Below, piece after piece: positions 35,255 through 44,591 of a DNA stretch of 64,000 nucleotides. Source of the stretch: Oxalicibacterium solurbis (GTDB taxonomy: Bacteria > Pseudomonadota > Gammaproteobacteria > Burkholderiales > Burkholderiaceae_D). The notes beneath the pieces are model-generated. The model was not told the origin of the DNA. It searched no databases and was given only the letters and a program-made list of their open reading frames with translations. The translations under genes were made by a program, and so were the position numbers. Numbering within the stretch: the stretch's first letter is position 1; every line of letters begins with the position of its first letter. The stretch spans positions 496,001-560,000 of the forward strand of contig NZ_BMDP01000003.1 of NCBI RefSeq assembly GCF_014635845.1, given 5' to 3'.

Positions 35255-36193
35255 ATGCTGTCTTCCGCATCGTTGCCGAAATCGGTCAAGATCGTCGAGG
35301 TCGGTCCGCGCGACGGACTCCAGAACGAAGCGCAGACGATTTCGGCTGACGTGAAAATCGAACTGGTGAACCGGCTGTCCGCAGCCGGTTTCCCGAACGT
35401 CGAAGCCGCTTCCTTCGTCTCGCCGAAATGGGTGCCGCAGATGGCGACATCGGCAGACGTGATGGCCGGCATTGCGCGCCGCCCCGGCACGATTTACTCG
35501 GCGCTGGTTCCCAATATGAAGGGTTTCGAAGCTGCGTTGGCGGCCGGCGTCGACGAGATCGTCATCTTCGCTGCCGCTTCCGAAGCTTTCTCGCAGAAAA
35601 ACATCAATTGCTCGATCGCCGAATCGATCGCACGTTTTCGCGATGTTGCTGCCGAGGCGAAGCGCAACAACTTGCGTCTGCGCGGCGCGTTGAGCTGTGC
35701 TTTCGGCTGTCCGTATCAGGGCGCTGTGAGCGCGGACAGCGTGGCCGATGTGGTGCAACGCTTGCGCGATCTGGGCTGCGACGAAATCGATATAGCCGAT
35801 ACCATCGGCGTCGCCACGCCGCGCCATGTGCAGGCCGTCATGCAACGTGCCGCGCAGGAATTCCCGATCGCGCAATTGTCGGGACATTTTCACGATACCT
35901 ACGGCCAGGCATTGGCCAATATCTACGCTAGTCTCGAAGTCGGCATCACGATTTATCACGCATCGGTTGCCGGCCTCGGCGGCTGCCCGTACGCGAAGGG
36001 CGCGACCGGCAATGTCGCCACCGAAGACGTGCTGTACATGATGAAGGGGCTGGGCATCGAAACCGGCATCGAACTGGATGCGGTGGTGGATGCCGGACAA
36101 TTCATTTCTCATCATCTCGGTCGCAAGTCGGCGGGACGCGCCGGCAATGCGCTGGCGGCAAAAAAGGCAGATTCCGCATGCACGTCCATCTGA
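35255..36193 (+). CDS. mvaB: Hydroxymethylglutaryl-CoA lyase
   Basis: 312-residue TIM-barrel enzyme that splits HMG-CoA into acetoacetate and acetyl-CoA, used in leucine degradation. Motifs: VEVGPRDGLQNE with the catalytic Arg/Asp (about 17-28), AASFVSPKWVPQMA, and the metal ligands in GHFHDTYGQAL (HxH), plus the C-terminal catalytic-Cys loop VAGLGGCPYAKGATGN. The ATG at 35255 is used; a TTG at 35234 is less likely. Its 3' end overlaps the GNAT gene by 16 bases. Confidence 0.95.
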   Translation: MLSSASLPKSVKIVEVGPRDGLQNEAQTISADVKIELVNRLSAAGFPNVEAASFVSPKWVPQMATSADVMAGIARRPGTIYSALVPNMKGFEAALAAGVDEIVIFAAASEAFSQKNINCSIAESIARFRDVAAEAKRNNLRLRGALSCAFGCPYQGAVSADSVADVVQRLRDLGCDEIDIADTIGVATPRHVQAVMQRAAQEFPIAQLSGHFHDTYGQALANIYASLEVGITIYHASVAGLGGCPYAKGATGNVATEDVLYMMKGLGIETGIELDAVVDAGQFISHHLGRKSAGRAGNALAAKKADSACTSI

Positions 36194-36642
36194 TCGCCAT
36201 CGACCGGCAGGGCAAGCCGCAGGAAGTGGCCGGCCGTCTCGATGTCGTAACCAAGCAGGTCTGCAAGGCGACGGCCGAGCTGTATCGCAGCGCGGGTTTC
36301 GTCGAGCCGTGGATCGGTTATCTCGCTACGCACGATCGCCAACTGGTTGGCGCCTGCGCGTTCAAGTCGCCGCCGGGCAAGGGCGAGGACGGTGTCGAGC
36401 GCGTGGAGATCGGCTATCTGACCTTTCCGAATTTCGAGAATCGCGGCATCGCCACCGAGATGGTGCGCGAACTTCTGCATATCGTGCAGAGCACCAATGC
36501 GAACCTGACCGTCATCGCGCAGACGGCGAATGAAGAAAATGCGTCGAATGCCATTCTGCGCAAGTTCGGCTTCCAGTTCATCGGCGAGCGGATCGAGGAG
36601 GACGGTGTCGTCTGGCTGTGGGAATGCAAGCCCGCCGCCTGA
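36178..36642 (+). CDS. GNAT family N-acetyltransferase
   Basis: 154 residues. The acetyl-CoA-binding motif is ENRGIATEMVRELL (about 87-100), matching the R/QxxGxG/A loop, and the C-terminal motif is SNAILRKFGFQFIGER, typical of GNAT motif B. It overlaps the 3' end of mvaB, so the genes are probably cotranscribed. The acceptor substrate is unknown. Confidence 0.85.
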   Translation: MHVHLIAIDRQGKPQEVAGRLDVVTKQVCKATAELYRSAGFVEPWIGYLATHDRQLVGACAFKSPPGKGEDGVERVEIGYLTFPNFENRGIATEMVRELLHIVQSTNANLTVIAQTANEENASNAILRKFGFQFIGERIEEDGVVWLWECKPAA

Positions 36643-36711
36643 CCTGCTGCCTGACCGCCGCATGTGACGTATCGCGTGCATAACGCACAAACTCTTTGGA
36701 CGATCGCCGCC

Positions 36712-37044
36712 ATGCCTGAAATAAAAACCATCGGACTGTTCATCATCACAGCAATCGCGGAAATCGTCGGCTGCTATCTGCCGTATCTGTGGTTGCGCCA
36801 CGGTGCTTCTGTCTGGCTGCTGGTGCCGGCGGCATGCAGCCTTGCGTTGTTCTCGTGGCTGCTGACCTTGCATCCGGATGCAAGCGGGCGGGTGTATGCA
36901 GCCTACGGCGGCATCTACGTCAGCGTCGCGCTGGTCTGGCTATGGCTGGTGGATGGCGTGCGGCCGTCGGTGTGGGATGTGCTTGGCGTGGCGGTTACGC
37001 TGGCCGGCATGGCGATCATTGCGTTCGCGCCGCGTCACGCCTGA
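36712..37044 (+). CDS. YnfA family small multidrug-type membrane protein
   Basis: 110 residues with four TM helices. Family signatures are [19 protein letters not shown] in helix 1 and [20 protein letters not shown] in helix 3. YnfA (UPF0060) proteins are related to small multidrug resistance transporters; the substrate is unproven. The ATG at 36712 gives the family's usual length. Confidence 0.9.
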   Translation: MPEIKTIGLFIITAIAEIVGCYLPYLWLRHGASVWLLVPAACSLALFSWLLTLHPDASGRVYAAYGGIYVSVALVWLWLVDGVRPSVWDVLGVAVTLAGMAIIAFAPRHA

Positions 37045-37059
37045 TCGCTGCCGGATGGC

Positions 37060-37356
37060 TTACTGGGTATTGAACAGCGACGGATAGATTTCGACGCCGA
37101 TCGCGTTCAGCGACGCGAAGCTGCGGCCGTCCGCTTCGGTCGACATGTCGACGATACCGGCCGCTTCGAATTCGGCCAGCGTGCGCAGCAGCGTGCTCAT
37201 CGGCACATTGGTGCGCTTGCTCAGCTTGGCGAGCGACCACGGGCCGGTTTCCCGGGATGCTTCCCACAGGTGTCGCAGAATGGTCGCCTTGGTCGGGTCC
37301 ACGTCGTGCTCCTCGTAATGCGCCGCGCTGTTCATTGCATGGTTCGCATGCATCAT
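37060..37356 (-). CDS. Winged-helix MarR/ArsR-like DNA-binding protein
   Basis: 98 residues. The helix-turn-helix lies in ATILRHLWEASRETGPWSLAKLSKRTNVPMSTLLRTLAEFEAAGIVD (about 22-68, read in parts), followed by a wing with TEADGRSFASLNAIG. AAGGA is spaced well before ATG 37356. It probably acts as a transcription regulator, convergent with the YnfA gene; its target is unknown. Confidence 0.78.
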   Translation of the reverse strand: MMHANHAMNSAAHYEEHDVDPTKATILRHLWEASRETGPWSLAKLSKRTNVPMSTLLRTLAEFEAAGIVDMSTEADGRSFASLNAIGVEIYPSLFNTQ

Positions 37357-37580
37357 CGTCGTTCCTTTGCATCGGCAATCTTCGGCGTGTCCTGCCGATG
37401 ATTGCATCTCCACTACGTGCTCTCTATGAAGCATCCAGGTTGCGGCATCGAGGCCGTAAATCCCTTTTGTCATTATAGGTATCGCCGGCGGCTGCGGCAA
37501 ACGATGCGTCGCCGGTTTTCAGGGTACGTCTGTCCGGCGCGCAATGCCGTGCGGAATTGCGCGTATCGGCATTGCCCTGA

Positions 37581-39005
37581 TTACATCAGCGAGGAAGCCA
37601 GTTTGCCGATCGTGATCAGCGCCTTTTCGATTTCCGGCGTCCATGCATAGCTGTAGTTGAGGCGGATGAAGTTGCGGTAGCTGTTGGCCGCCGAAAACAT
37701 CGTGCCGGGGCCGATCGTGATGCGCTTTTGCAATGCCAGCTGATAAAGCTGCATCGAATCGATCTGCGGCGGCAGTTCCACCCACAGTACGTAGCCGCCG
37801 GTCGGCTGCGAGGTACGCGTGCCCTCCGGAAAGAAGCGCATCACGGTGGCGCGCATCAGGTTTGCCTGCTGCGCATACAGCTTGCGCACATGGCGCAGGT
37901 GATGTTCGTAGCCGTCGTGTTCCAGGTATTCGGCGATCGCCAGTTGCGGGATGGACGGCGTGGTCAGCGTGTTCAGAAATTTGAGTTTCTCGACCTGGTC
38001 GCGATAGCGGCCCGGCAGCGCCCAGCCGATGTGATAGGCGGAGGTGAGGCTCTTGGAAAACGACGCGCAGTGCAGCACCAGTCCCTTGGTGTCGTAAGAC
38101 TTCAGCGCAGTCGGATGTGCATCGCCGAAATACAGTTCGTTGTAGACGTCGTTCTCGATGATGGGCAGGTCGTGCCGCTCGGCCAGCCGCACCAGTGCGC
38201 GCTTGTTGTCGTCGGACATCTGGAAGCCAAGCGGATTCTGGAAGTTGGGCATCACCATGCAGGCAGCAACGCGGCGGCGGTTCAGCACCAGCGCCAGCGC
38301 ATCGATGTCGATGCCGTCGCGCGGATGCGTGGCGATCTCGATCGCCTTCATGCCCATGCGTTCGATCGCGTGCAGCATCGCGTAGAAGGTCGGCGATTCC
38401 ACCGCGACCGTATCGCCGGGTTTGCCGACTGCCTGCAGGCACAGGTTGATCGCTTCGGTGGCGCCGACGGTGACGACGACTTCGTTCGGATCGATGGGAA
38501 TGCCGTTTTCCAAGTAGCGGCGCGCGATCTGCCGGATCAGTTCCGGATTGCCGGGCGGCAGTTCATCGGTCACGCCCCATTGCGTCTTGCGGCGCGCGAT
38601 CGCGTAGGCGTAGCGGTTGATGCGTTCGAAGGGAAACAGCTTGGGATCGGGATAGGGCGAACCGAGCGGAATCGCCTCGTCGACGCCGATCGAACGCAGC
38701 GTCGACAGCACCAGCCGGCTGACGTCCACATGCGCCGAGGTGGCGATCGGCTTCGACGGCACCAGTTCCGGGATCTCTTTGCTGGTCGTCTCGATCGGGT
38801 GGACGCGGACGAAATAGCCGGATTGCGGCCGGCTTTCGATCAGGCCGCGGCTTTCCAGCAGCACGTAGGCGCGTACCACGGTGGTGATGCTCAGGTGGTG
38901 GTTTTGCGCCGTCTGGCGGATCGACGGAATGCGTTCGCCGGGACGAAAAACACCGCGGCGGATCGTCGATTCGATGTCCTGAGCCAGCTTTTCGTAGCGT
39001 TTCAT
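37581..39005 (-). CDS. MocR/PdxR-type GntR regulator with aminotransferase domain
   Basis: 474 residues. An N-terminal GntR winged helix (about 1-70) shows YEKLAQDIESTIRRGVF and SIRQTAQNHHLSITTVVRAY. The C-terminal class I aminotransferase-like domain includes VEVSPT-like VTVGATEAINLCLQ and the PLP-lysine motif SFSKSLTSAYHIGW. MocR proteins use PLP or an amino acid ligand to control neighbouring genes. It is divergent from the YdeP-like oxidoreductase across 268 bases, which makes that gene a candidate target. Confidence 0.92.
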   Translation of the reverse strand: MKRYEKLAQDIESTIRRGVFRPGERIPSIRQTAQNHHLSITTVVRAYVLLESRGLIESRPQSGYFVRVHPIETTSKEIPELVPSKPIATSAHVDVSRLVLSTLRSIGVDEAIPLGSPYPDPKLFPFERINRYAYAIARRKTQWGVTDELPPGNPELIRQIARRYLENGIPIDPNEVVVTVGATEAINLCLQAVGKPGDTVAVESPTFYAMLHAIERMGMKAIEIATHPRDGIDIDALALVLNRRRVAACMVMPNFQNPLGFQMSDDNKRALVRLAERHDLPIIENDVYNELYFGDAHPTALKSYDTKGLVLHCASFSKSLTSAYHIGWALPGRYRDQVEKLKFLNTLTTPSIPQLAIAEYLEHDGYEHHLRHVRKLYAQQANLMRATVMRFFPEGTRTSQPTGGYVLWVELPPQIDSMQLYQLALQKRITIGPGTMFSAANSYRNFIRLNYSYAWTPEIEKALITIGKLASSLM

Positions 39006-39273
39006 CGTTGCTCCAGTTTACAGACGGGCTTATGACTCATATTCAACAGATAAATGATGCAGGCAATTTGCTGCCAACTTCTTCTTACTTCTGTCTTTTT
39101 TATCATCATTAAAAATACAGATTGTTTTTACAGTCGAACTGTACTCTTTTTTATTCGTGCAAGGTGTGCGTTCAGAAAAGCGGATGGAGGTCTTATCTTT
39201 GCGTCGGCGGCATTGCATTCCCATCGATTGCGGTGGTTTCTGCGAAGCGATGCCGCCGAACCAAGGAACGGAC
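39006..39273. promoter_or_regulatory. Divergent control region between MocR regulator and oxidoreductase
   Basis: 268 bases, A+T-rich between about 39050 and 39170, with several TTT runs consistent with promoters in both directions. I see no convincing operator repeat. AAGGAACGGAC is the ribosome site of the oxidoreductase gene. Confidence 0.5.
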
Positions 39274-41595
39274 ATGCAAAAGACGAAACAGCAAGGCTCC
39301 ATCGAACCCTACGATCATCCGGCGGGCGGCTGGGGGGCGGTCAAGTACGTGGCGATCAACCTGATCAAGGAAAAGGTTGCCGGCGGCAATTACCGCACGC
39401 TGTTCAAGCAGAACCAGCCGGAAGGCTTCGATTGCCCCGGCTGCGCATGGCCGGACCGCCAGCATGCGTCCACCTTCGAATTCTGCGAGAACGGCGTGAA
39501 GGCGGTGGCTGCCGAAGCGACCACCAAGCGCGTGACGCCGGATTTCTTCGCACAGCACACGGTGGCGGAACTGCTGCAGCAATCTGATTACGAACTGGAA
39601 CAGCACGGCCGCCTGACCGATCCGATGGTGTACGACGCGACCAGCGACAAATACGTGCCGATCGCATGGAGCGATGCCTATGCGCTGATCGCGCAGCATC
39701 TGCATCGTCTCGACAATCCGCACCAGGCGGCGTTCTACACGTCCGGCCGCGCCGGCAACGAAGCTGCCTTCGTCTACCAATTGTTCGTGCGCATGTTCGG
39801 TACCAACAACTTCCCGGACTGCTCGAACATGTGCCACGAAGCGACCAGCCGCGGCCTGCCGGCAACGGTCGGCATCGGCAAGGGCACTGTCTTGCTCGAC
39901 GATTTCGAACATGCCGATACGCTGCTGATCTTCGGCCAGAACCCGGCCACCAACCATCCGCGCATGATGGGCGAACTGCGCGAAGCGTCGAAGCGCGGTG
40001 CCACCATCGTCTCGATCAATCCGCTGCGCGAGCGCGGCCTGGAGCGCTTCACCGATCCGCAGAGCGTGATCGAGATGGTGACGATGGGCAGCACGAAGAT
40101 CGCATCCACCTTCATCCAGCCGAAGCTGGGCGGCGATTTTGCGCTGATCAAGGGTGTCGCCAAGCGCACGCTGGAACTGGACGACGACGCCATCGAGCAG
40201 GGCACCGAGCGCGTGCTGGACGTCGCATTCATCGACGAACACACGGCCGGTTTCGCTGCCTTTGCCGCAGATCTGCGCATGCAGGACTGGCAGGAACTGG
40301 TCGACGAATCCGGCGTCTCGCGCGACGACATCGAAAAGCTGGCGCGCATTTACGTAGCCGGCAAGCGCGTGATCGCGACCTGGGGCATGGGCATCACGCA
40401 GCACAAGCATTCGCTGCAGACGGTGCAGATGCTGTCCAACCTGATGATGATGCGCGGGAACATCGGCCGCGACGGTGCCGGCCTGTGCCCGGTGCGCGGC
40501 CATTCGAACGTGCAGGGCAACCGCACCGTCGGCATCGAGGAAAAGCCGTCGCAGGAATTCCTCGACCGTCTCGGCAAGGTCTACAACTTCGAACCGCCGC
40601 GCGAACATGGTTTCGACGTCGTCGAGACGATCGAGGAAATGCTGCATGGCAAGGTAAAAGTCTTTATCGGCCTCGGTGGCAACTTCGTGATGGCCACGCC
40701 CGATACGCCGCGCACCTTCGACGCGATGCGCAGTTGCGCGCTGACCGTGCACGTCACCACCAAGCTGAACCGCAGCCATCTGGTGCATGGCCGCGATGCG
40801 CTGATCCTGCCGACCTTGGGCCGCACCGAAATTGACGTGCAGAACGGCGTGCCGCAAGGCGTCACCGTCGAGGATTCGATGAGCATGGTGCACATCTCCT
40901 ACGGCATGAATCGCCCGGCGTCGAAGAGCCTGATGTCCGAAACGGCGATCGTCGCCAACATCGCGCACGCCACGCTGGGTTCCGGCAAGGTCGACTGGCT
41001 GGCCTACGCCGGCGATTACGCGCTGGTGCGCGATGCGATGGAGCAGGTGCTCGAAGGATTCGAGAACTACAACGAGCGCATCGCCAAACCGGGCGGCTTC
41101 CACTTGCGCGTCGCTTCGCGCGAACGCGAATGGCAGACCTCGACCGGCAAGGCCAACTTCATCGCGCATGCGATCCAGAAAGACACGCCGATCCGCCGCG
41201 CCAAGGCCTTGTATGGCGAGAAGCTGATGACGCTGATGACGACGCGTTCGCACGACCAGTACAACACGACCATCTATGCGCTGGACGACCGCTATCGCGG
41301 CGTGTTCGGGCAGCGCCGCGTGGTGTTCATCCATCCGGAAGATCGCGCGATGCTGGGCTTCGAGGCCGGCGAATGGGTCGACATGGCGACGGTATGGAAC
41401 GACGGCATCCAACGCCGCGCCGACCGCTTTCTGCTGGTCGATTACGATATCCCGCGCGGCTGCATCGGCGCCTACTATCCGGAAACCAATCCGCTGATTC
41501 CGCTTAACAGCACCGGCGACGTCTGCAACACGCCGACCTCGAAATCGGTGCCGGTGTTGCTGCATCGTTCGGAAGAACGCACGCTGGCGGCCTGA
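39274..41595 (+). CDS. FdhF/YdeP family molybdopterin oxidoreductase
   Basis: 773-residue molybdenum enzyme similar to formate dehydrogenase alpha subunits of the YdeP group. The N-terminal GFDCPGCAWPD holds Cys residues but not the full 4Fe-4S set of FdhF. The molybdopterin region includes FYTSGRAGNEAAFVYQLFVR, CSNMCHEATSRGLP, GQNPATNHPRMMGELREA, MTTRSHDQYNTTIY and a C-terminal DHPQ domain. The native electron acceptor and substrate are unknown; E. coli YdeP is linked to acid resistance. No fdhD lies beside it. Confidence 0.9.
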   Translation: MQKTKQQGSIEPYDHPAGGWGAVKYVAINLIKEKVAGGNYRTLFKQNQPEGFDCPGCAWPDRQHASTFEFCENGVKAVAAEATTKRVTPDFFAQHTVAELLQQSDYELEQHGRLTDPMVYDATSDKYVPIAWSDAYALIAQHLHRLDNPHQAAFYTSGRAGNEAAFVYQLFVRMFGTNNFPDCSNMCHEATSRGLPATVGIGKGTVLLDDFEHADTLLIFGQNPATNHPRMMGELREASKRGATIVSINPLRERGLERFTDPQSVIEMVTMGSTKIASTFIQPKLGGDFALIKGVAKRTLELDDDAIEQGTERVLDVAFIDEHTAGFAAFAADLRMQDWQELVDESGVSRDDIEKLARIYVAGKRVIATWGMGITQHKHSLQTVQMLSNLMMMRGNIGRDGAGLCPVRGHSNVQGNRTVGIEEKPSQEFLDRLGKVYNFEPPREHGFDVVETIEEMLHGKVKVFIGLGGNFVMATPDTPRTFDAMRSCALTVHVTTKLNRSHLVHGRDALILPTLGRTEIDVQNGVPQGVTVEDSMSMVHISYGMNRPASKSLMSETAIVANIAHATLGSGKVDWLAYAGDYALVRDAMEQVLEGFENYNERIAKPGGFHLRVASREREWQTSTGKANFIAHAIQKDTPIRRAKALYGEKLMTLMTTRSHDQYNTTIYALDDRYRGVFGQRRVVFIHPEDRAMLGFEAGEWVDMATVWNDGIQRRADRFLLVDYDIPRGCIGAYYPETNPLIPLNSTGDVCNTPTSKSVPVLLHRSEERTLAA

Positions 41596-41813
41596 TCGAC
41601 TTCGATTGTCGTGGCGGAGAGGCGGGAATGCCTCTTCGTCGACGGTGCGCAGGTCGTCGCGATCGGCGCGGTACCGAGTCATGCGTATCGCATGCGGTGC
41701 GTCATCGTGCACGTGTACTGCGCATGATGATCGCGCCGGAATATCGGTGCGGCTTCCCGTACGACGCATGTAAGATGGGCGCTCGATTCAACTTGCCCAC
41801 ATGCATTTCCGTC

Positions 41814-42092
41814 ATGAGAAAGAAATCGGCGTCCCGGAAAGAACAGAAGGCGGAACTGGCGGCGCTGCTAGCGCGCGTCGATCTGCATGATTCGCCGCTG
41901 CCGTCGCCATGCATCGGCGTCTGCCGCATCGATGCGCGCACGGCGCTGTGTGAAGGCTGTCTGCGCACGCGCGACGAGATTGCGCAATGGGGCGTCTTCG
42001 ACGACGCAAGCCGGTGCACCGTGTGGCAGGCGATCGGGCGGCGGCACCGGGATCTGTCCGCACGTCGCCGTTGGTTCTTCTTCCCCTTCTGA
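41814..42092 (+). CDS. DUF1289 family protein
   Basis: 92 residues. The four Cys of the family are in SPCIGVCRIDARTALCEGC (Cys33, Cys37, Cys46, Cys49), a zinc- or Fe-S-binding pattern, followed by RTRDEIAQWGVF. Function unknown. No strong ribosome site precedes the ATG at 41814; an in-frame ATG at 41775 would add 13 residues. Confidence 0.8.
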   Translation: MRKKSASRKEQKAELAALLARVDLHDSPLPSPCIGVCRIDARTALCEGCLRTRDEIAQWGVFDDASRCTVWQAIGRRHRDLSARRRWFFFPF

Positions 42093-42187
42093 GTCGTTGA
42101 ATTGTCGAATATCGGGTGTGTTTCTCGCTATGCACTCGTGTCCGAAAACGGCTAGACGTCTCCCCGCGCCATGCGTATAACGGTTGC

Positions 42188-43684
42188 ATGGACACGGGCA
42201 TCATCATCGATCACGAAACCGGAACGGCGCTGACGCCGGCCAGCTGCTATCGTGCGCTGGCGGCCAAGGATGCGCGTTTCGACGGCGTGTTCTTTACCGG
42301 CGTCAAGACCACCGGCATCTATTGCCGCCCGGTCTGCGGCGTGAAGACGCCGCGCGCATCGTCCTGCACCTTTTTCAGCACGGCCGCGGCGGCGGAAGCG
42401 GCAGGGTTTCGCCCCTGCCTGCGCTGCCGTCCCGAACTGGCGCCGTATGCGCTGCAGCAGAATCTGGCGCATGCGGTGTGGCAACGCATCGCTGCCGGCG
42501 CATTGAACGATGGCGATACGGAAAGACTGGCGGACGAAGTCGGCCTGTCGTCGCGGCAACTGCGCCGCGTGCTGCTGCAGCATTTCGGCGTGACGCCGGT
42601 CGAACTGGCACAGACGCAGCGGCTGCTGTTCGCAAAGAAATTGCTGCAGGAAACGCATCTGCCGATGAGCGACGTCGCCTATGCGGCAGGATTCGGCAGC
42701 ATCCGTCGCTTCAATGCCTTGTTCCTGTCGCGTTACGGCATGGCGCCAACGGAAATCAGGCGTGCCGCGGAAACGCCGCACGTGAACGGCCAGGATGCGA
42801 TGACCTTGCGGCTTGCCTATCGTCCGCCGTTCGCATGGGAGGAAATGACGGCCTATCTGGCCGGCAGGGCCGTTCCCGGCGTCGAGAAGGTGGAAACGGT
42901 GGCGGGCGAACGCCGTTATCTGCGCAGCATCCGGTTGGGCGATGCGGACGGCTGGCTGAGCGTGCGTCATGTGCCGGCGAAGCGGCAGCTCGAAATGTCG
43001 CTCGCGGTTTCGCTGGCGCATGTGCTGATGCCGTTGATGGCACGCCTGCGTGCCCAGTTCGATCTGGATGCGAATCCCGCAATCATCGCCGCGCACCTGT
43101 CGCCGGATCCATTGCTGGCAAAGCGGCTGGTGACCGCGCCGGGTTTGCGCGTGCCTGGCGCGTTCGATGCCTTCGAGCTGGCGATACGCGCCGTGCTGGG
43201 ACAGCAGGTCAGCGTGAGCGGCGCAACCACGTTGTCGGGACGATTGGTGCAGCGTTTCGGCGAACCGGCGGCGACGCCATTCGACGGCGTGACGCATCAT
43301 TTCCCGTCGTCGCATCGGCTGGCGCATGCGGAAGCACAGGATATCGCCGCCATCGGCATGCCGCTGGCGCGCGCGCAAGCCATTCGCCACTTCGCGCAAT
43401 TTGCCGTGCAAGGTGGCCTGCAACTGAAGCCGGGAATGCCGTTGAACGAGGCGATCGCGCAGCTGAAGACGGTGCCGGGCATAGGCGAATGGACGGCGCA
43501 GTACATCGCGATGCGTGCCCTGCGTTTTTCCGACGCCTTTCCGGCTGGCGATCTGTGTTTGCAGAAGACCGCGGCGGAAGCCGGCGCTCGGCGTCTGACG
43601 GAAAAGCAGTTGCTGGCGCGCGCCGCGCACTGGTCGCCTTGGAGAAGTTATGCGGCAATGCTGTTGTGGCATGCGTCGGGTTGA
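42188..43684 (+). CDS. Ada-AlkA fusion: Ada zinc/AraC domains plus 3-methyladenine DNA glycosylase II
   Basis: 498 residues with three modules. An Ada-like zinc domain (about 20-85) has Cys46, Cys50, Cys77 and Cys80 in TGIYCRPVC and PCLRCRPE; Cys46 corresponds to the Ada Cys that accepts methyl from phosphotriesters. An AraC-type helix-turn-helix (about 95-195) follows with SSRQLRRVLLQHFG and SDVAYAAGFGSIRRFNALF. The rest (about 205-498) is AlkA_N plus HhH-GPD glycosylase, with PGIGEWTAQYIAMRAL and the catalytic Asp in FPAGDLCLQ. It probably repairs alkylated bases and regulates itself and ogt. Ada's C-terminal O6-methyltransferase function is supplied by the next gene. Confidence 0.9.
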   Translation: MDTGIIIDHETGTALTPASCYRALAAKDARFDGVFFTGVKTTGIYCRPVCGVKTPRASSCTFFSTAAAAEAAGFRPCLRCRPELAPYALQQNLAHAVWQRIAAGALNDGDTERLADEVGLSSRQLRRVLLQHFGVTPVELAQTQRLLFAKKLLQETHLPMSDVAYAAGFGSIRRFNALFLSRYGMAPTEIRRAAETPHVNGQDAMTLRLAYRPPFAWEEMTAYLAGRAVPGVEKVETVAGERRYLRSIRLGDADGWLSVRHVPAKRQLEMSLAVSLAHVLMPLMARLRAQFDLDANPAIIAAHLSPDPLLAKRLVTAPGLRVPGAFDAFELAIRAVLGQQVSVSGATTLSGRLVQRFGEPAATPFDGVTHHFPSSHRLAHAEAQDIAAIGMPLARAQAIRHFAQFAVQGGLQLKPGMPLNEAIAQLKTVPGIGEWTAQYIAMRALRFSDAFPAGDLCLQKTAAEAGARRLTEKQLLARAAHWSPWRSYAAMLLWHASG

Positions 43685-43724
43685 TCAACCTCATTGCGCC
43701 GTCGTCGGACGGCATGGAGCCATC

Positions 43725-44219
43725 ATGATTTCATACATCGAACAGGCGAGCCCGGTCGGCAACTTGCTGATTGCGGCGACCGATGCCGGCATCTGCGGCA
43801 TCTATTTCGAAGAGCACAAGCACTTCAAGGGCAAGGACGGCTGGATGCGGTCGCAGGCAGGTTCGCCTGCGGCCGGCCATCTGGCGCAGGCAGCGATGCA
43901 GCTCGGCGAATATTTCGCGGGGAAACGCACGACATTCGATGTGCCGCTCGATATGGCTGGCACGGCATTCCAGCGCGACGTCTGGCAGGCGTTGGCCGAC
44001 ATTCCTTTCGGTCGCAGCATCAGTTATGCGCAGCACGCGCAGAAGCTTGGCAAGCCCAAGGCCTTGCGCGCGGTAGGCGCTGCAATCGGCCGCAATCCGG
44101 TATCGATCATCGTGCCGTGCCACCGCGTGCTCGGTTCTTCCGGCGCGGTGACGGGTTATGCGGGTGGGCTGGAGCGCAAGCGCTTCCTGCTGGCGTTGGA
44201 AGGCATGCTTCTGCCGTGA
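43725..44219 (+). CDS. ogt: Methylated-DNA-protein cysteine methyltransferase
   Basis: 164-residue suicide repair enzyme that removes alkyl groups from O6-alkylguanine. Active-site Cys132 is in IIVPCHRVLG; the helix-turn-helix element is RAVGAAIGRNP (Arg finger) and the C-terminal GYAGGLERKRFLLALE is typical. It lies 40 bases after the Ada-AlkA gene, so the two form an adaptive-response-like operon. Confidence 0.95.
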   Translation: MISYIEQASPVGNLLIAATDAGICGIYFEEHKHFKGKDGWMRSQAGSPAAGHLAQAAMQLGEYFAGKRTTFDVPLDMAGTAFQRDVWQALADIPFGRSISYAQHAQKLGKPKALRAVGAAIGRNPVSIIVPCHRVLGSSGAVTGYAGGLERKRFLLALEGMLLP

Positions 44220-44223
44220 ATGT

Positions 44224-44523
44224 TCAGGCTTCGGCCAGCGTGCCGAGCAGCATGAACAGGAAGGGGCCGACGGCGTAAAACGCCAGTCGTCCGGCTGCCG
44301 GCCAGGAGGCGGCGAACGCAGGGCGATTGAGCCGGATGAACAGGATGAGAAGCAAAACCGGCCACGCGATGAAAATGCCGATGGCCTTGCCGGTTTGCCA
44401 GCCGAATGGCGGCGTCATGCCGAATGCGCCGAACAGCAGCGCACAGCCCAGATAGACAACGATCGCCAGCAGCAGGACGATGCCTTGCGGTGTGCGGAAC
44501 AGTTTTTCCATGAAGAAGTGCAT
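44224..44523 (-). CDS. Small hypothetical membrane protein
   Basis: 99 residues with three hydrophobic segments (about 14-35, 45-62 and 76-95), ending near GTLAEA. A second in-frame Met at residue 5 (MEKLFRTPQG) is an alternative start. I do not recognise a family. It is convergent with ogt and lies downstream of topB on the same strand. Confidence 0.65.
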   Translation of the reverse strand: MHFFMEKLFRTPQGIVLLLAIVVYLGCALLFGAFGMTPPFGWQTGKAIGIFIAWPVLLLILFIRLNRPAFAASWPAAGRLAFYAVGPFLFMLLGTLAEA

Positions 44524-44591
44524 GCGCGGTCAGCCGGAACGATGTGGATGGAAGGCGCGCGACCGGCATGGCCGCACGCCGTTTACGTCAT

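Noticed and set aside
39193-41769. 858-codon open frame on the minus strand
   Set aside because: It is antisense to the molybdopterin oxidoreductase, is rich in His/Arg/Gln as expected for antisense of G+C-rich codons, and has no family motif.
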